Positions 1 to 8,206 of a DNA stretch of 64,000 bases are shown here, piece by piece. The notes below the pieces were generated by a model. The model was given only the letters and a program-made list of their open reading frames with translations, was not told where the DNA came from and did no database searches. A program made the position numbers and the translations under genes. The stretch spans positions 1 through 64,000 of the forward strand of contig JAWZSN010000026.1 in NCBI GenBank assembly GCA_033875255.1, in the 5' to 3' direction. This stretch comes from Marinimicrococcus sp033875255 (GTDB lineage Bacteria > Pseudomonadota > Alphaproteobacteria > Geminicoccales > Geminicoccaceae). Every line of letters starts with the position of its first letter. Position 1 is the stretch's first letter.

Positions 1-2052
1 CGGTCCGCCGCGTCCCGCCGCAACGGCGCGCTCTCGCGCGGCCCGGTCACGGCGGCGGGCCAGGCGGCCAGCGCCGGCAGCGGCACCCGTCACGGCCTGC
101 TCGTCGTGGAACTCTGTCCGGCAGCCGACGAGGAGGCGCGGCTCACGGCGCTGCTCGACGATCTCGCCCGGCGCCTCGCCATGCATGGCGACGGCGGCAA
201 AGACGAACCCGAGGCTCCCGCCCGCGGGCGAGCAGCGCGGGAGCCGGACCCGGCGCGGGCGCTGGGCGGGTGGTCGCCGGCGGCACAGACGAACCCGAGC
301 CTCGCCATGGCCGGCCGGCTCGCACAGCCCGAGGCTGCGACCGCCGCCGTCACGGAGCGTGCCACGGCCTGCCTCCTCGTGATGCGCTGCGGGGTCGGCA
401 AGAACGAACCCGAGGCTTCCGCCCGCGGGCGAGCAGCGGGGGAGCCGGACCCGGTGCGGGCGCTGGTCGGGTGGTCACCGGCGGCACAGACGAACCCGAG
501 CCTCGCCATGACGGGCCGGCTCGCACAGCCCGAGGCTGCGGCCGCCGCCGTCACGGAGCCTGCCATGGCCCGCGTCCGAGCCGCGCGCGATGAGGATGGC
601 AAGAAGGAACCCGAGACCGCCGCCCACGGGCGAGCAGCGGGGGAGCCGGACCCGGTGCGGGCGCTGCGCGGCTGCCACCCGGCGGAACAGACGAACCCGA
701 GCCTCGCCATGACGGGCCGGCTCGCACAGCCCGAGGCTGCGGCCGCCGCCGTCACGGAGCCTGCCATGGCCCGCGTCCGAGCCGCGCGCGATGAGGATGG
801 CAAAGACGAACCCGAGGCTTCCGCCCGCGGGGGAGCAGCGGGGGAGCCGGACCCGGCCTGTGCGCTGCGCGGCTGCCACCCCGGGGAACAGACGAACCCG
901 AGCCTCGCCATGGCCGGCCGGCTCGCGCAGCTCGGGGCCGCGGCCGCGGCCGACACGGAGCGTGTCATGGTCCGTGGTGGCGCCATGCGCTGCGAGGGTG
1001 CCAAGGACGAACCCGAGACCGCCGCCCGCGGGCGAGCAGCGGGGGAGCCGGACCCGGCGCGGGCGCTGGGCGGGTGGCAACCGGCGGGAAAGACGAACCC
1101 GAGTCTCGCCATGGCCGGCCGGCTCGCGCAGCTCGGGGCCGCGGCCGACACGGAGCGTGTCATGGTCCGCGTCTGCGCCATGCACGGCGAGGGTGGCAAA
1201 GACGAACCCGAGGCTCCCGCCCGCGCCACCTCTCGTGTCCAACCGCGCCCGGGCGCGACGAACGGAGGCGCGGCGGCCTCAGACAGCGTGCGGGTGAGGC
1301 GGTGGCCGGTGAGCGGATTTCGGGAGCAAGAGCCGCGGCCCGGCGGCCCGACGGATTCCAGGTGGACCGGGAACCGTCTCGGACAGGCTTCAGGCTGCCG
1401 GCGGCGCGCGAACCAACTAGCTCCTACCTGCATCAGCGGGATCGGGCGGGTGCGCCGATGCGGCGCACGGCCCTGTGCCAGGAGACGTCACCATGGAACG
1501 CCGCAATCCCCGGAGCATCGCGAGCATCGGCGGGCATCCGATCCCTCCGCTGTTGGCTCCTTTCCCCATCGCGTTCCTCGCCTCGGCGCCAGCGAGCGCC
1601 ATCGTCTTCTGGGCAGGCGACGGGGCCGGCTGGGAGACCGTCTCGCTGTGGCTTCTGGGCGCCGGCGCGGTCACGGCCCTGGCGGCAGCGCTTCTCGGCT
1701 TCACCGGTCTCTTGGCCGACCGGCGCATCCGCGGCCTCGGCGCCGCCCTGCAGCACATGATCGGCAGTCTCGCGGCGGTGCTGCTGGCGCTGCTCAACTG
1801 GCACCTGCGCTACCACCGGCGGTGCCGCCGAGGAGGTGCTTTCCTCGGGCTGTCGCTGGCGACGGCCCTGCTGCTGCTGCTCACCGGCTGGAAGGGGTGG
1901 GAGATGGTCTATCGACACGATGTCGGCGTCGCCTACACGCCCGCTGCTCCGGCACGAGAGGGCCGGCGCCCCGGCAGGGGTGTGCAGGGTGGCCGAGGCC
2001 TGGGCCCGGCGTCGTGGGCAAGGCAGCGGTCCCGGCCCGGCTATGCGGGTGA
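1..2052 (+). CDS. Tandem-repeat hypothetical protein, 5' end outside window
   Basis: The frame is open from base 1, so the gene begins upstream. The first residues (SRRNGALSRGPVT) match the N-terminus of the protein at 26120-26773 (SRRNGVLSRGPVT), so the two are paralogues. From base 196 the frame runs through five direct repeats of about 67 residues containing DEPEA, EPDP and TNPSLAM; the repeat lengths (201 and 195 bp) keep the frame. After about base 1240 the frame stays open to a stop at 2052, but this part is Arg-rich, resembles no family I know and overlaps the better-supported DUF2231 gene, so the real 3' end is doubtful. Function unknown. Confidence is good for the N-terminal homology and the repeats, poor for the stop. 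Confidence 0.45.
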   Translation, partial: RSAASRRNGALSRGPVTAAGQAASAGSGTRHGLLVVELCPAADEEARLTALLDDLARRLAMHGDGGKDEPEAPARGRAAREPDPARALGGWSPAAQTNPSLAMAGRLAQPEAATAAVTERATACLLVMRCGVGKNEPEASARGRAAGEPDPVRALVGWSPAAQTNPSLAMTGRLAQPEAAAAAVTEPAMARVRAARDEDGKKEPETAAHGRAAGEPDPVRALRGCHPAEQTNPSLAMTGRLAQPEAAAAAVTEPAMARVRAARDEDGKDEPEASARGGAAGEPDPACALRGCHPGEQTNPSLAMAGRLAQLGAAAAADTERVMVRGGAMRCEGAKDEPETAARGRAAGEPDPARALGGWQPAGKTNPSLAMAGRLAQLGAAADTERVMVRVCAMHGEGGKDEPEAPARATSRVQPRPGATNGGAAASDSVRVRRWPVSGFREQEPRPGGPTDSRWTGNRLGQASGCRRRANQLAPTCISGIGRVRRCGARPCARRRHHGTPQSPEHREHRRASDPSAVGSFPHRVPRLGASERHRLLGRRRGRLGDRLAVASGRRRGHGPGGSASRLHRSLGRPAHPRPRRRPAAHDRQSRGGAAGAAQLAPALPPAVPPRRCFPRAVAGDGPAAAAHRLEGVGDGLSTRCRRRLHARCSGTRGPAPRQGCAGWPRPGPGVVGKAAVPARLCG
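196..1194 (+). repeat. Five tandem repeats, 201 bp x4 plus 195 bp
   Basis: Units begin at 196, 397, 598, 799 and 1000, each with GGCAA(A/G) or GCCAAG followed by a GAACCCGAG core; a broken sixth unit starts at 1195. Units 2 and 3 are nearly identical over their second halves, which suggests recent amplification. All unit lengths are multiples of three, so the plus-frame protein is preserved. The core CGAACCCGAG also occurs in the tail-encoding part of the paralogue at 26120-26773. Confidence 0.9.
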
Positions 2053-2191
2053 TGGCACCTCTCGTCAGCGACCCGGGCGCGATCCCCCTGCTCCGGCCGG
2101 CGGCGGCTGGAACGGGCAGTTCTGCAGCGCCTCGCGCAGCATCGCGATGAAGACCCGGACCTTGCGGGGAACCTGGGTCGCCGACGGATAG
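1493..2191 (+). CDS. DUF2231 family membrane protein
   Basis: Small integral membrane protein of the DUF2231 family, whose role is not established. Hallmarks are GGHPIPPLLAPFPIAF near residues 13-28, then hydrophobic segments around 15-37, 45-70, 83-104 and 115-133, and the family signature GWKGWEMVYRHDVGV after the last one. ATG 1493 was chosen because AGGAGA lies a few bases upstream. The family usually ends shortly after that signature. Here a Gly/Pro/Arg-rich tail of about 80 residues follows and overlaps the 3' end of the convergent LysR gene by 127 bp, so the original stop may have been lost. The core assignment is secure; the tail is doubtful. Confidence 0.75.
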   Translation: MERRNPRSIASIGGHPIPPLLAPFPIAFLASAPASAIVFWAGDGAGWETVSLWLLGAGAVTALAAALLGFTGLLADRRIRGLGAALQHMIGSLAAVLLALLNWHLRYHRRCRRGGAFLGLSLATALLLLLTGWKGWEMVYRHDVGVAYTPAAPAREGRRPGRGVQGGRGLGPASWARQRSRPGYAGDGTSRQRPGRDPPAPAGGGWNGQFCSASRSIAMKTRTLRGTWVADG

Positions 2192-2997
2192 ACCGCCCAG
2201 ACCGACAGCTCCTGGGGCGGCAGCGCGTCGAGCTGCACCGGCACCAGGCTGCCCGCCTCCAGCTCCCCCGCAATGTCCCAGGCCGAGAACAGCGAGAGCC
2301 CCAGGCCGCCGAGACAGGCCTGGCGCAGCGCCTCGATACTGTTGCTGGTGAACCGGCTCCCGACCCGGATTTGGCGCATCTGGCCGTCCAGCTCGTAGGT
2401 CCAGTAGGGCGCGCCGCCGAGCACGAGGCACTCGTGCCCGGCCAGCTCGGCCACCGTCCGCGGCGTGCCGTGCGCCGCCAGGTAGCCGGGCGAGGCGCAG
2501 AGCAAGCGCGGGTTCGGCGCCAGCTTTTGGGCCACCAGGGCCGAATCGCGCAGCCGGGCGATCCGCACCGCGAGGTCGATCCCCTCCGCCACGATGTCGA
2601 CGACACTGTCGGTGATCTGCAGGTCGACCCGTAGCCGCGGATGGCTGTCGAGCAGCCGTGGCATCAGCGGCGCTACGATCTTGCGGCCGAAATTCATCGA
2701 GGCGGTGACCCGCAGCGGGCCGCTCGCCTCCTCGCGGCCGGGCAGCAAGGCGGCCTGCCCCGCCTCGATCGCTGCCAGCACAGCCCGGGCATGCGGCAGA
2801 TAGGCCTCTCCTTCGGCGGTCAGGGCGAGGTTGCGCGTGGTCCGCTGCATCAGGCGGGCGCCCACCCGCCGCTCGAGCGCGGCGAGCCGGCGGCTCGCCG
2901 CTGCAGGCGTCGTCCCGATCCGCCGCGCCGCCTCCGAGAGGCTTCCTGCGGCGGCGGCGTAGACGAGCACGGCGAGATCGTCAGTATCCATCGGCAT
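2065..2997 (-). CDS. LysR family transcriptional regulator
   Basis: A 310-residue LysR-type regulator. The N-terminal winged helix-turn-helix covers about residues 3-60 (DDLAVLVYAAAAGSLSEAAR...TTPAAASRRLAALERRVG), followed by a substrate-binding-like effector domain. The start MPMDTDD at 2997 fits the family N-terminus; a longer frame begins at 3057 but would add residues unlike LysR proteins. It is divergent from the old yellow enzyme gene, with 118 bp between the two starts, a typical arrangement for a LysR regulator and the alkene reductase it controls. Control of the neighbour is inferred. The inducer, probably an electrophile, is unknown. Confidence 0.9.
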   Translation of the reverse strand: MPMDTDDLAVLVYAAAAGSLSEAARRIGTTPAAASRRLAALERRVGARLMQRTTRNLALTAEGEAYLPHARAVLAAIEAGQAALLPGREEASGPLRVTASMNFGRKIVAPLMPRLLDSHPRLRVDLQITDSVVDIVAEGIDLAVRIARLRDSALVAQKLAPNPRLLCASPGYLAAHGTPRTVAELAGHECLVLGGAPYWTYELDGQMRQIRVGSRFTSNSIEALRQACLGGLGLSLFSAWDIAGELEAGSLVPVQLDALPPQELSVWAVYPSATQVPRKVRVFIAMLREALQNCPFQPPPAGAGGSRPGR

Positions 2998-3115
2998 CTT
3001 TGCGCGCTGCGAGAAAGCGGCTTCTCCCAGCCAGCCATTAATGGGGCCACCGCGCAAGGCCAGATAGCAGGTCTCGATCTACCGCAAACGCGGACCGCTC
3101 GACCGGAGTAAGCGC

Positions 3116-4231
3116 ATGACCGTCAATCCGCTCTTCCAGCCTCTCGATCTCGGCGCCGTCACCTTGGCCCACCGCGTCGTGATGGCGCCGCTCACCCGCC
3201 TGCGCTCGAGGCAGCCGGGCGACGTGCCCCGGGCGCTGAACGCCCAGTATTACGGCCAGCGCGCCAGCCGCGGCGGCCTGATCGTCACCGAGGCGACCGA
3301 CATCTCGGCCCAGGCTCGCGGCTATCCCGGCGCGCCGGGTATCCACAGCGACGAGCAGATCGCCGGCTGGCGCAAGGTCACCGAGGCGGTGCACGCGAAA
3401 GGCGGGGTCATCTTCCTGCAGATCTGGCACACCGGCCGCATCTCGCACTCCTCCATGCAGCCCGACGGCAACCTGCCGGTCGCTCCCTCGGCGGTAGCGG
3501 CACCGGGCCAGCACATGGATGCAGGCGGCAAGCCTGTGCCTTTCGAGACACCGCGGCCGCTGGAGCTGGATGAGATTGCCGGCATTGTCGAGCAGTTCCG
3601 CAAGGCGGCGGCCAACGCCGAGGCTGCGGGCTTCGACGGTGTCGAGGTGCACGGCGCCAACGGCTACCTCCTCGACCAGTTCCTGCAGGACGGCACCAAC
3701 CGGCGCGACGACGCCTATGGCGGCTCCGTCGGGAACCGTGCGCGTCTGCTGCTGGAGGTGGTGGACGCCGTGGCCGGCGTCTGGGGCGCTGGGCGCGTCG
3801 GCGTGCGGCTCTCGCCATGGGGGAAGTTCAACGGCATGAGCGAGAGCGATCCCGCTTCGCTGTTCGGGCATGTGAGCGCGGAGCTGGGCAGGCGCGGTCT
3901 CGCCTATCTGCATCTGGTCGAGCCGCGCGCCGACCAGAACAGCGATGTCAACGCGCTCGACGCCGACGCGCCTGACGCCTCCTCGCTGTTGCGCGACAGG
4001 TTCGGCGGCACGGTGATCGCCGCTGGCGGCTTCACCCGCGAGACCGCATCCCGGGCGGTGGCCGATGGCGTGGCGGACGCGGTGGCTTTCGGGCGCCTGT
4101 TCATCGCCAACCCCGACCTGCCCGAGCGCTTGCGCGTCGGTGCCTCGCTCAACCGCTACGACCGCTCGACCTTCTATGGCGGCGACGCTCGCGGCTACAC
4201 CGACTATCCGGCCCTCGACGCCGCGGCGTAG
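3116..4231 (+). CDS. Old yellow enzyme family alkene reductase (NemA-like)
   Basis: FMN-dependent NAD(P)H oxidoreductase of the OYE family (371 residues), which reduces activated C=C bonds of enones, maleimides or nitro compounds in the cytosol. Seen motifs are MAPLTRLRS near the N-terminus (FMN binding), the catalytic HGAN pair near residues 178-181 followed by GYLLDQFLQDGTN and YGGS, and YLHLVEPR late in the barrel. Length and domain order match NemA and xenobiotic reductases. It stands alone next to the divergent LysR gene, and a strong hairpin follows its stop. A detoxification role is inferred from the family. Confidence 0.92.
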   Translation: MTVNPLFQPLDLGAVTLAHRVVMAPLTRLRSRQPGDVPRALNAQYYGQRASRGGLIVTEATDISAQARGYPGAPGIHSDEQIAGWRKVTEAVHAKGGVIFLQIWHTGRISHSSMQPDGNLPVAPSAVAAPGQHMDAGGKPVPFETPRPLELDEIAGIVEQFRKAAANAEAAGFDGVEVHGANGYLLDQFLQDGTNRRDDAYGGSVGNRARLLLEVVDAVAGVWGAGRVGVRLSPWGKFNGMSESDPASLFGHVSAELGRRGLAYLHLVEPRADQNSDVNALDADAPDASSLLRDRFGGTVIAAGGFTRETASRAVADGVADAVAFGRLFIANPDLPERLRVGASLNRYDRSTFYGGDARGYTDYPALDAAA

Positions 4232-4241
4232 GGACGAGGAT

Positions 4242-4268
4242 GCCGGCCCGTCAGCCGGGCGGGCCGGC
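4242..4268. terminator. Hairpin between convergent OYE and ABC permease genes
   Basis: Perfect 9-bp arms GCCGGCCCG and CGGGCCGGC with a 9-nt loop. The right arm lies inside the last codons of the permease gene on the minus strand. It sits between two converging genes and probably ends transcription in at least one direction. No clear T-tract follows. Confidence 0.55.
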
Positions 4269-5060
4269 CTTGCCGGAGAGCGCCACGAAGCCGCGTGCCG
4301 GGTTGTAGCCCCAGAGCGCCACCGCGGTGAACAGCGCAGTCCAGCCCAGCACCGCCACGAGCGAGCCCGGGTCGAGCTGGGCATAGAGGGCAAAGCGGAT
4401 CAGCTCGACCGCATGGGTGAAGGGGTTGGCGGCGGCGATCGCATGGAGCAGCGGGCTCGCCTCCTTCACCCGCCACAGCGGATAGAGGGCGGAAGACGCG
4501 AAGAACATCGGGAAGATGACGAAGTTCATCACACCCGCGAAGTTCTCGAGCTGGCGGATGAACGAGGACAAAAGCAGCCCCAGCGCCCCCAGCATCAGGC
4601 CGGCCACCAGCAGTGCCGGAAGGAGGGTGAGATAGCCTGGCAGCGGCGGCTCGATCTCCCAGAACCAGGCGATCGCGAGGAATACGTAGACCTGCAGGGC
4701 GGCCACCAGCACGCCGGCCACCAGCTTGCTCAAGAGCAGGAACCAGCGGGGGAGGGGGCTCACCAGCAGCACCCGCATCGAGCCCATCTCGCGGTCATAG
4801 ACCATCGAGAGCGAGCTCTGCATGCCGCTGAACAGCAGGATCATGCCGCACAGCCCCGGCGTGATGTAGACCTCGTAGAGCATGTAGGTCTGGTAGGGCG
4901 GCTGGATCGAGACGCCGAGGATCGAGCGGAATCCGGCGGCAAAGATGAAGAGCCAGACCAGCGGGCGCACCAGGGCCGCAAGAAAGCGGCCGCGCTGCTG
5001 GAGGAACCGCAGCAGCTCGCGCCACAGGATGCCGGCGAAGCACAAGGCCCACGGCTTCAT
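4251..5060 (-). CDS. ABC-2 type transporter permease, PedC-like
   Basis: A 269-residue ABC-2 permease with about six membrane segments. The stretches QQRGRFLAALVRPLVWL, PPYQTYMLYEVYI, PGLCGMILLFSGMQSSL and MVYDREMGSMRVLL closely resemble PedC-type permeases that accompany PQQ-dependent alcohol dehydrogenase systems. That match is from memory of the family and was not searched. It overlaps the ATPase gene 5057-5806 by 4 bp and is the last gene of a four-gene minus-strand operon. The substrate is unknown; in ped-type clusters the transporter is linked to alcohol catabolism. No PQQ dehydrogenase is in this window, but the fhc genes at 60-63 kb fit a C1/alcohol-oxidising lifestyle. Confidence 0.85.
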   Translation of the reverse strand: MKPWALCFAGILWRELLRFLQQRGRFLAALVRPLVWLFIFAAGFRSILGVSIQPPYQTYMLYEVYITPGLCGMILLFSGMQSSLSMVYDREMGSMRVLLVSPLPRWFLLLSKLVAGVLVAALQVYVFLAIAWFWEIEPPLPGYLTLLPALLVAGLMLGALGLLLSSFIRQLENFAGVMNFVIFPMFFASSALYPLWRVKEASPLLHAIAAANPFTHAVELIRFALYAQLDPGSLVAVLGWTALFTAVALWGYNPARGFVALSGKAGPPG

Positions 5061-5806
5061 GCCGCCTTCCCCCGGGTAAGCGTCCCGAACGCCTCGCCGA
5101 CGCTGCCGGCATTGGCCTTGCCCATCACCTCGCGCACCGAGCCTGCGGCCCGCACGCGGCCGTCATGCAGCACCACCAGCCGGTCCTCGGGCCAGACCTC
5201 GTCGATCAGGTGGGTGGTCCAGAGCACCGCCAGTCCCTTTTCGCGGCAGAATGCGTGCACCTCCGCCACGATCTCGCGGCGGCTGTCGACGTCGAGGCCC
5301 ACGGTCGGCTCGTCGAGGACGAGCAGGCGCGGCTCGTGGAGCAGGGCGCGGGCGATCTCGAGACGCCGCCGCATGCCGCCGCTCAGCGCGCGCACCATGG
5401 TTCCACCCCGCTCCTCGAGGCCGGCGCGGGCCAGCGCCTCCTCGATCCGGGCCCGTGCTAGCGGTCCGGAAAGACCGTGCAGCAGGGCGCTGTAGCGGAG
5501 GTTCTGGGTCACCGTGAGGTCGAGATCGAGGGTGGGCTGCTGGAACACCACGCCCATCGCCCCTAGCGCCCTGCGAGGGGTGCGCCGCAGGTCGTGGCCG
5601 CACACCAGAACCCGCCCGTCCGGCGCCTGGAACAGCCGGGTCACCAGCGACAGCAGGGTAGTCTTGCCGGCGCCGTTGGGACCGAGCAGGGCGGTAAACG
5701 CGCCGGACGGCACGCTGAAGGAGACGCCCTCCAGCGCCGGCCGGCCGCGGGTATAGGCGTAGCTCAGCGCCTCGAGCTCGAGGGCGGGCGGCACGGTGGC
5801 GCTCAA
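5057..5806 (-). CDS. ABC transporter ATP-binding protein, partner of PedC-like permease
   Basis: A 249-residue ABC ATPase of the drug/export (ABC-2) type. Walker A GPNGAGKT is at residues 42-49, the Q-loop at VVFQQ near 87-91, the signature LSGGM at 141-145 and Walker B LLVLDEP at 161-167. The H-loop lies in TTHLIDEV. It overlaps both neighbours by 4 bp (5057-5060 and 5803-5806), so it is translationally coupled to the permease it should energise. The pairing resembles the ABC ATPase of PQQ-alcohol gene clusters. ATPase assignment is certain; the substrate is not. Confidence 0.9.
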   Translation of the reverse strand: MSATVPPALELEALSYAYTRGRPALEGVSFSVPSGAFTALLGPNGAGKTTLLSLVTRLFQAPDGRVLVCGHDLRRTPRRALGAMGVVFQQPTLDLDLTVTQNLRYSALLHGLSGPLARARIEEALARAGLEERGGTMVRALSGGMRRRLEIARALLHEPRLLVLDEPTVGLDVDSRREIVAEVHAFCREKGLAVLWTTHLIDEVWPEDRLVVLHDGRVRAAGSVREVMGKANAGSVGEAFGTLTRGKAA

Positions 5807-6561
5807 GGTCCGGGATCCTCCATGTCGAGCTCCAGAAGTGCCGCCACGTCGGGCAGGGCCATGACCTCGAGCCGCTTCCTCGCTACGGCCGCAGGATCGT
5901 GCCGTTCGGCCGGCCCGAGGTCGATGCGCAGCTCGCGCACCAGGCTGCCGGGCGTGGCGGAGAGGAAGATCAGGCGCTGCGCCAGCATGATGGCCTCGTC
6001 CAGATCGTGGGTGACGAAGAGGGCAGCGGTGCGATGCATGGCCAGCAGGCGCAGCAGCAGCAGCCGCAGGCGGCGCGCGGTCGGCGCGTCCAGCGAGGCG
6101 AAGGGCTCGTCAAGCAGCACGAGGCCAGGCTCGACGATGAAGCCTCGGGCAAGCGCCACCCGCCGTGCCATGCCGAGCGACAGGCGCGAGGCGAAGACGT
6201 GCCGGGCCTGGAGCAGCCCCACCTCCGCCAGAAGGCCGCCGATCCGCTCCTGCGGGTCGGACGGATCGGCCAGCACCAACCGCAGATTGTCCTCGACCGT
6301 GCGCCAGGGCAGCAGGCGCGGCTCCTGGAACACATAGGCCAGCCGCCGCCCGGCAAGCCGGCGCACCGTGCCCGCGGCCTCCCCCTCGAGACCCGCTGCC
6401 AGGTTCAAGAGCGTGGTCTTGCCGCAGCCGGAGGGGCCGATCAGGGCCACCGTCTCGCCTTCCGCGACGTCGAAGGCGACGCGGCCGAGGGCCTTCTTGG
6501 CCGGCGCCCCTGCGACTGCCGGAAAGCACTTGCCGCTTATGTCGACGGTCAGCGCCGCCAT
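5803..6561 (-). CDS. ABC transporter ATP-binding protein, nitrate/sulfonate/taurine type
   Basis: A 252-residue ATPase of the SsuB/TauB/NrtD import type. Walker A GPSGCGKT is at 42-49, VFQEPRLLPWRTVEDN follows as in SsuB-like proteins, and Walker B LVLLDEP is at about 147-153. The ABC signature is altered: LSLGMARRVALAR instead of LSGGQ. ATG 6561 is chosen because MAALTV directly precedes the domain; the open frame upstream shadows the permease gene. It overlaps the upstream permease by 13 bp and the downstream ATPase by 4 bp. A periplasmic binding protein, normally part of such importers, is absent from the operon. Confidence 0.88.
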   Translation of the reverse strand: MAALTVDISGKCFPAVAGAPAKKALGRVAFDVAEGETVALIGPSGCGKTTLLNLAAGLEGEAAGTVRRLAGRRLAYVFQEPRLLPWRTVEDNLRLVLADPSDPQERIGGLLAEVGLLQARHVFASRLSLGMARRVALARGFIVEPGLVLLDEPFASLDAPTARRLRLLLLRLLAMHRTAALFVTHDLDEAIMLAQRLIFLSATPGSLVRELRIDLGPAERHDPAAVARKRLEVMALPDVAALLELDMEDPGP

Positions 6562-7361
6562 TGGCCGAGCCGCCGCTCGATCGGCTGCAGGACGCCCCAT
6601 TCGATGAGCTGGACGATGGCGATGAAGGCCAGCGCGTAGGCCAGGATTCCGGTGACGTCGAACAGCTGGAAGAAGATCGAGATCTGAAAGCCCACCCCCT
6701 CCGAGCGGCCGAGCAGCTCGACCACCAGCACGATCTTCCAGATCAGCGCGAGCCCCGAGCGGGCAGCCGCTGCGAGGTAGGGGTAGAGCTGCGGCAGCAC
6801 CACGTGACGCAGCACGCGCCCGCGCGGCACGGCGAAGACCTCGGCCATCTCGATCAGCGAGCGGTCGATGGCGCGTGCCCCCTCGCGCACCGTCACCATC
6901 ACGTTGGGGATCTTGTTCATGGCCACGGCGAGAACCGCCGCACTCTCCACCAGCCCGATCCAGATATAGGCCAGCACGATCGTCACCAGCGCCGGCAGGT
7001 TCAAGAAGAACACCAGCCAGGGCTGGCCCAGAAGGTCGGCCAGCAGGGAGCGCCCCATCAGGACGCCGAGGCCCGTGCCGATGGCCATCGCGATCACGAA
7101 ACTGGCCGCCACACGGGCCAGTGTCGCGGCCAGATGGTGAGCCAGCTCGCCGCTTGCCGCCTCCTCGGCCAGCCGCGCCAGCACGGCTCCGGGGGGTGGC
7201 ATGAGGCGCGGATCGGCGGCGATCACCGCCACGAGCTGCCAGAGCACGAACAGTGCCAGCAGCGAGGCCACCGGCGCCCACAGGCGCAAGCGCAGGCCGC
7301 GGCGACCTGGCACCGCCTGCCGCTGGCCGGCTGCCTCCTCAAGCGCGCGCCCTGCCACCAT
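6549..7361 (-). CDS. ABC transporter permease, SsuC/TauC type
   Basis: A 270-residue permease of the binding-protein-dependent transport family used for nitrate, sulfonate, taurine or bicarbonate. It has about six membrane segments and an EAA-type cytoplasmic loop around EMAEVFAVPRGRVLRHVVLP that contacts the ATPase. It is the first gene of the minus-strand operon 7361-4251. Pairing an importer-type permease/ATPase with an ABC-2 permease/ATPase in one overlapping operon is unusual outside clusters linked to PQQ-dependent alcohol oxidation. The substrate cannot be read from the sequence. Confidence 0.88.
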   Translation of the reverse strand: MVAGRALEEAAGQRQAVPGRRGLRLRLWAPVASLLALFVLWQLVAVIAADPRLMPPPGAVLARLAEEAASGELAHHLAATLARVAASFVIAMAIGTGLGVLMGRSLLADLLGQPWLVFFLNLPALVTIVLAYIWIGLVESAAVLAVAMNKIPNVMVTVREGARAIDRSLIEMAEVFAVPRGRVLRHVVLPQLYPYLAAAARSGLALIWKIVLVVELLGRSEGVGFQISIFFQLFDVTGILAYALAFIAIVQLIEWGVLQPIERRLGQWRR

Positions 7362-7549
7362 CGCCGGCGGAGTTCCTCCCCTGCATGAGCCATCATGGAC
7401 CCTGTGCGGCCTATAGATTGCCTAACCGGCGCCCGTCGGCAAATGGCCAGCGCGCAGCCCTCTTCCGCAACCGCGGCATTCCGCTCGTTGTGCGAGGGAA
7501 GCGTCCGTGATCCTTTGAGCCGGCAAGGAGGGCTTCCGGGAATGGTCCC

Positions 7550-8206
7550 GTGACGGAAATGGTTCTGGCGCTGGGCAGCTTCATGCTCGCCCACGTGATC
7601 CCGCCGCTCCCGCCGGTGCGCGCACGGCTGCTCGCGGCACTGGGACGGCGGGGCTATCTGCTGGCTTATTCGCTGCTCTCCACGGCACTCCTCGTCTGGG
7701 TGCTGGTGGCTGCCGCACGTGCTCCCCATCTTCCTTTGTGGACGCCGCGCGAGTGGCATTATCTGGTGCCCGTGCTGGTCATGCCGGTGGCGCTCTGGCT
7801 CACCGTCGCCGGGCTCGTCCAGCGCAACCCGCTCTCGCTCACGCTGCGGGCCAGTCCACCCGAAGCGGCGCCGGGAGCCATCATCCGCGTCACCCGTCAT
7901 CCGGTCCTGTGGGGCCTGCTGCTCTGGGCGCTGGCGCATATCCCGCCCAATGGCGATCTCGTCTCGCTGGTGCTGTTCGGTTTCATGGCGGGTCTCGCCG
8001 CCATTGGTATCGCCATGCTCGACCGCCGCCTGCGGCGCCGGCTTGGAGAGGAGCGCTGGCGGACGCTGGCGCGCGGCGCCGCGGCCGACGGGCCGGCCTA
8101 CCTGCTGCCTCCGGCCCTGGCGGCACTCGGCCTTTATGCCTGGTTCCTGCTGCAAGGCCACGCGCTCTTCATCGGCGTAGACCCTCTCGCTGGAGTGCTG
8201 CCATGA
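7550..8206 (+). CDS. nnrU: NnrU family membrane protein
   Basis: A 218-residue membrane protein of the NnrU family, first recognised next to nitrite and nitric oxide reductase genes in denitrifying alphaproteobacteria. It has about five hydrophobic segments, and the conserved RVTRHPVLWGLLLWALAHIPPNGD is typical of the family. The listed start is GTG 7550; ATG 7559 is a possible alternative. Its stop overlaps the ATG of nnrS (ATGA at 8203-8206), so the two are coupled. The biochemical activity is not established. No nitrite or NO reductase gene is in this window, so its link to nitrogen oxides here rests on family and on the nnrS neighbour. Confidence 0.88.
   Translation: MTEMVLALGSFMLAHVIPPLPPVRARLLAALGRRGYLLAYSLLSTALLVWVLVAAARAPHLPLWTPREWHYLVPVLVMPVALWLTVAGLVQRNPLSLTLRASPPEAAPGAIIRVTRHPVLWGLLLWALAHIPPNGDLVSLVLFGFMAGLAAIGIAMLDRRLRRRLGEERWRTLARGAAADGPAYLLPPALAALGLYAWFLLQGHALFIGVDPLAGVLP

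Noticed and set aside
196..1194. CRISPR-like array because of regular repeats
   Set aside because: Units are 201 bp, contiguous without unique spacers and in frame, so they are coding tandem repeats.
90..1433. Long open frame on the minus strand over the tandem repeats
   Set aside because: The plus frame carries the N-terminal homology to the protein at 26120-26773; the minus frame is Ser/Ala/Arg-rich and has no recognisable family. High GC leaves many antisense frames open.
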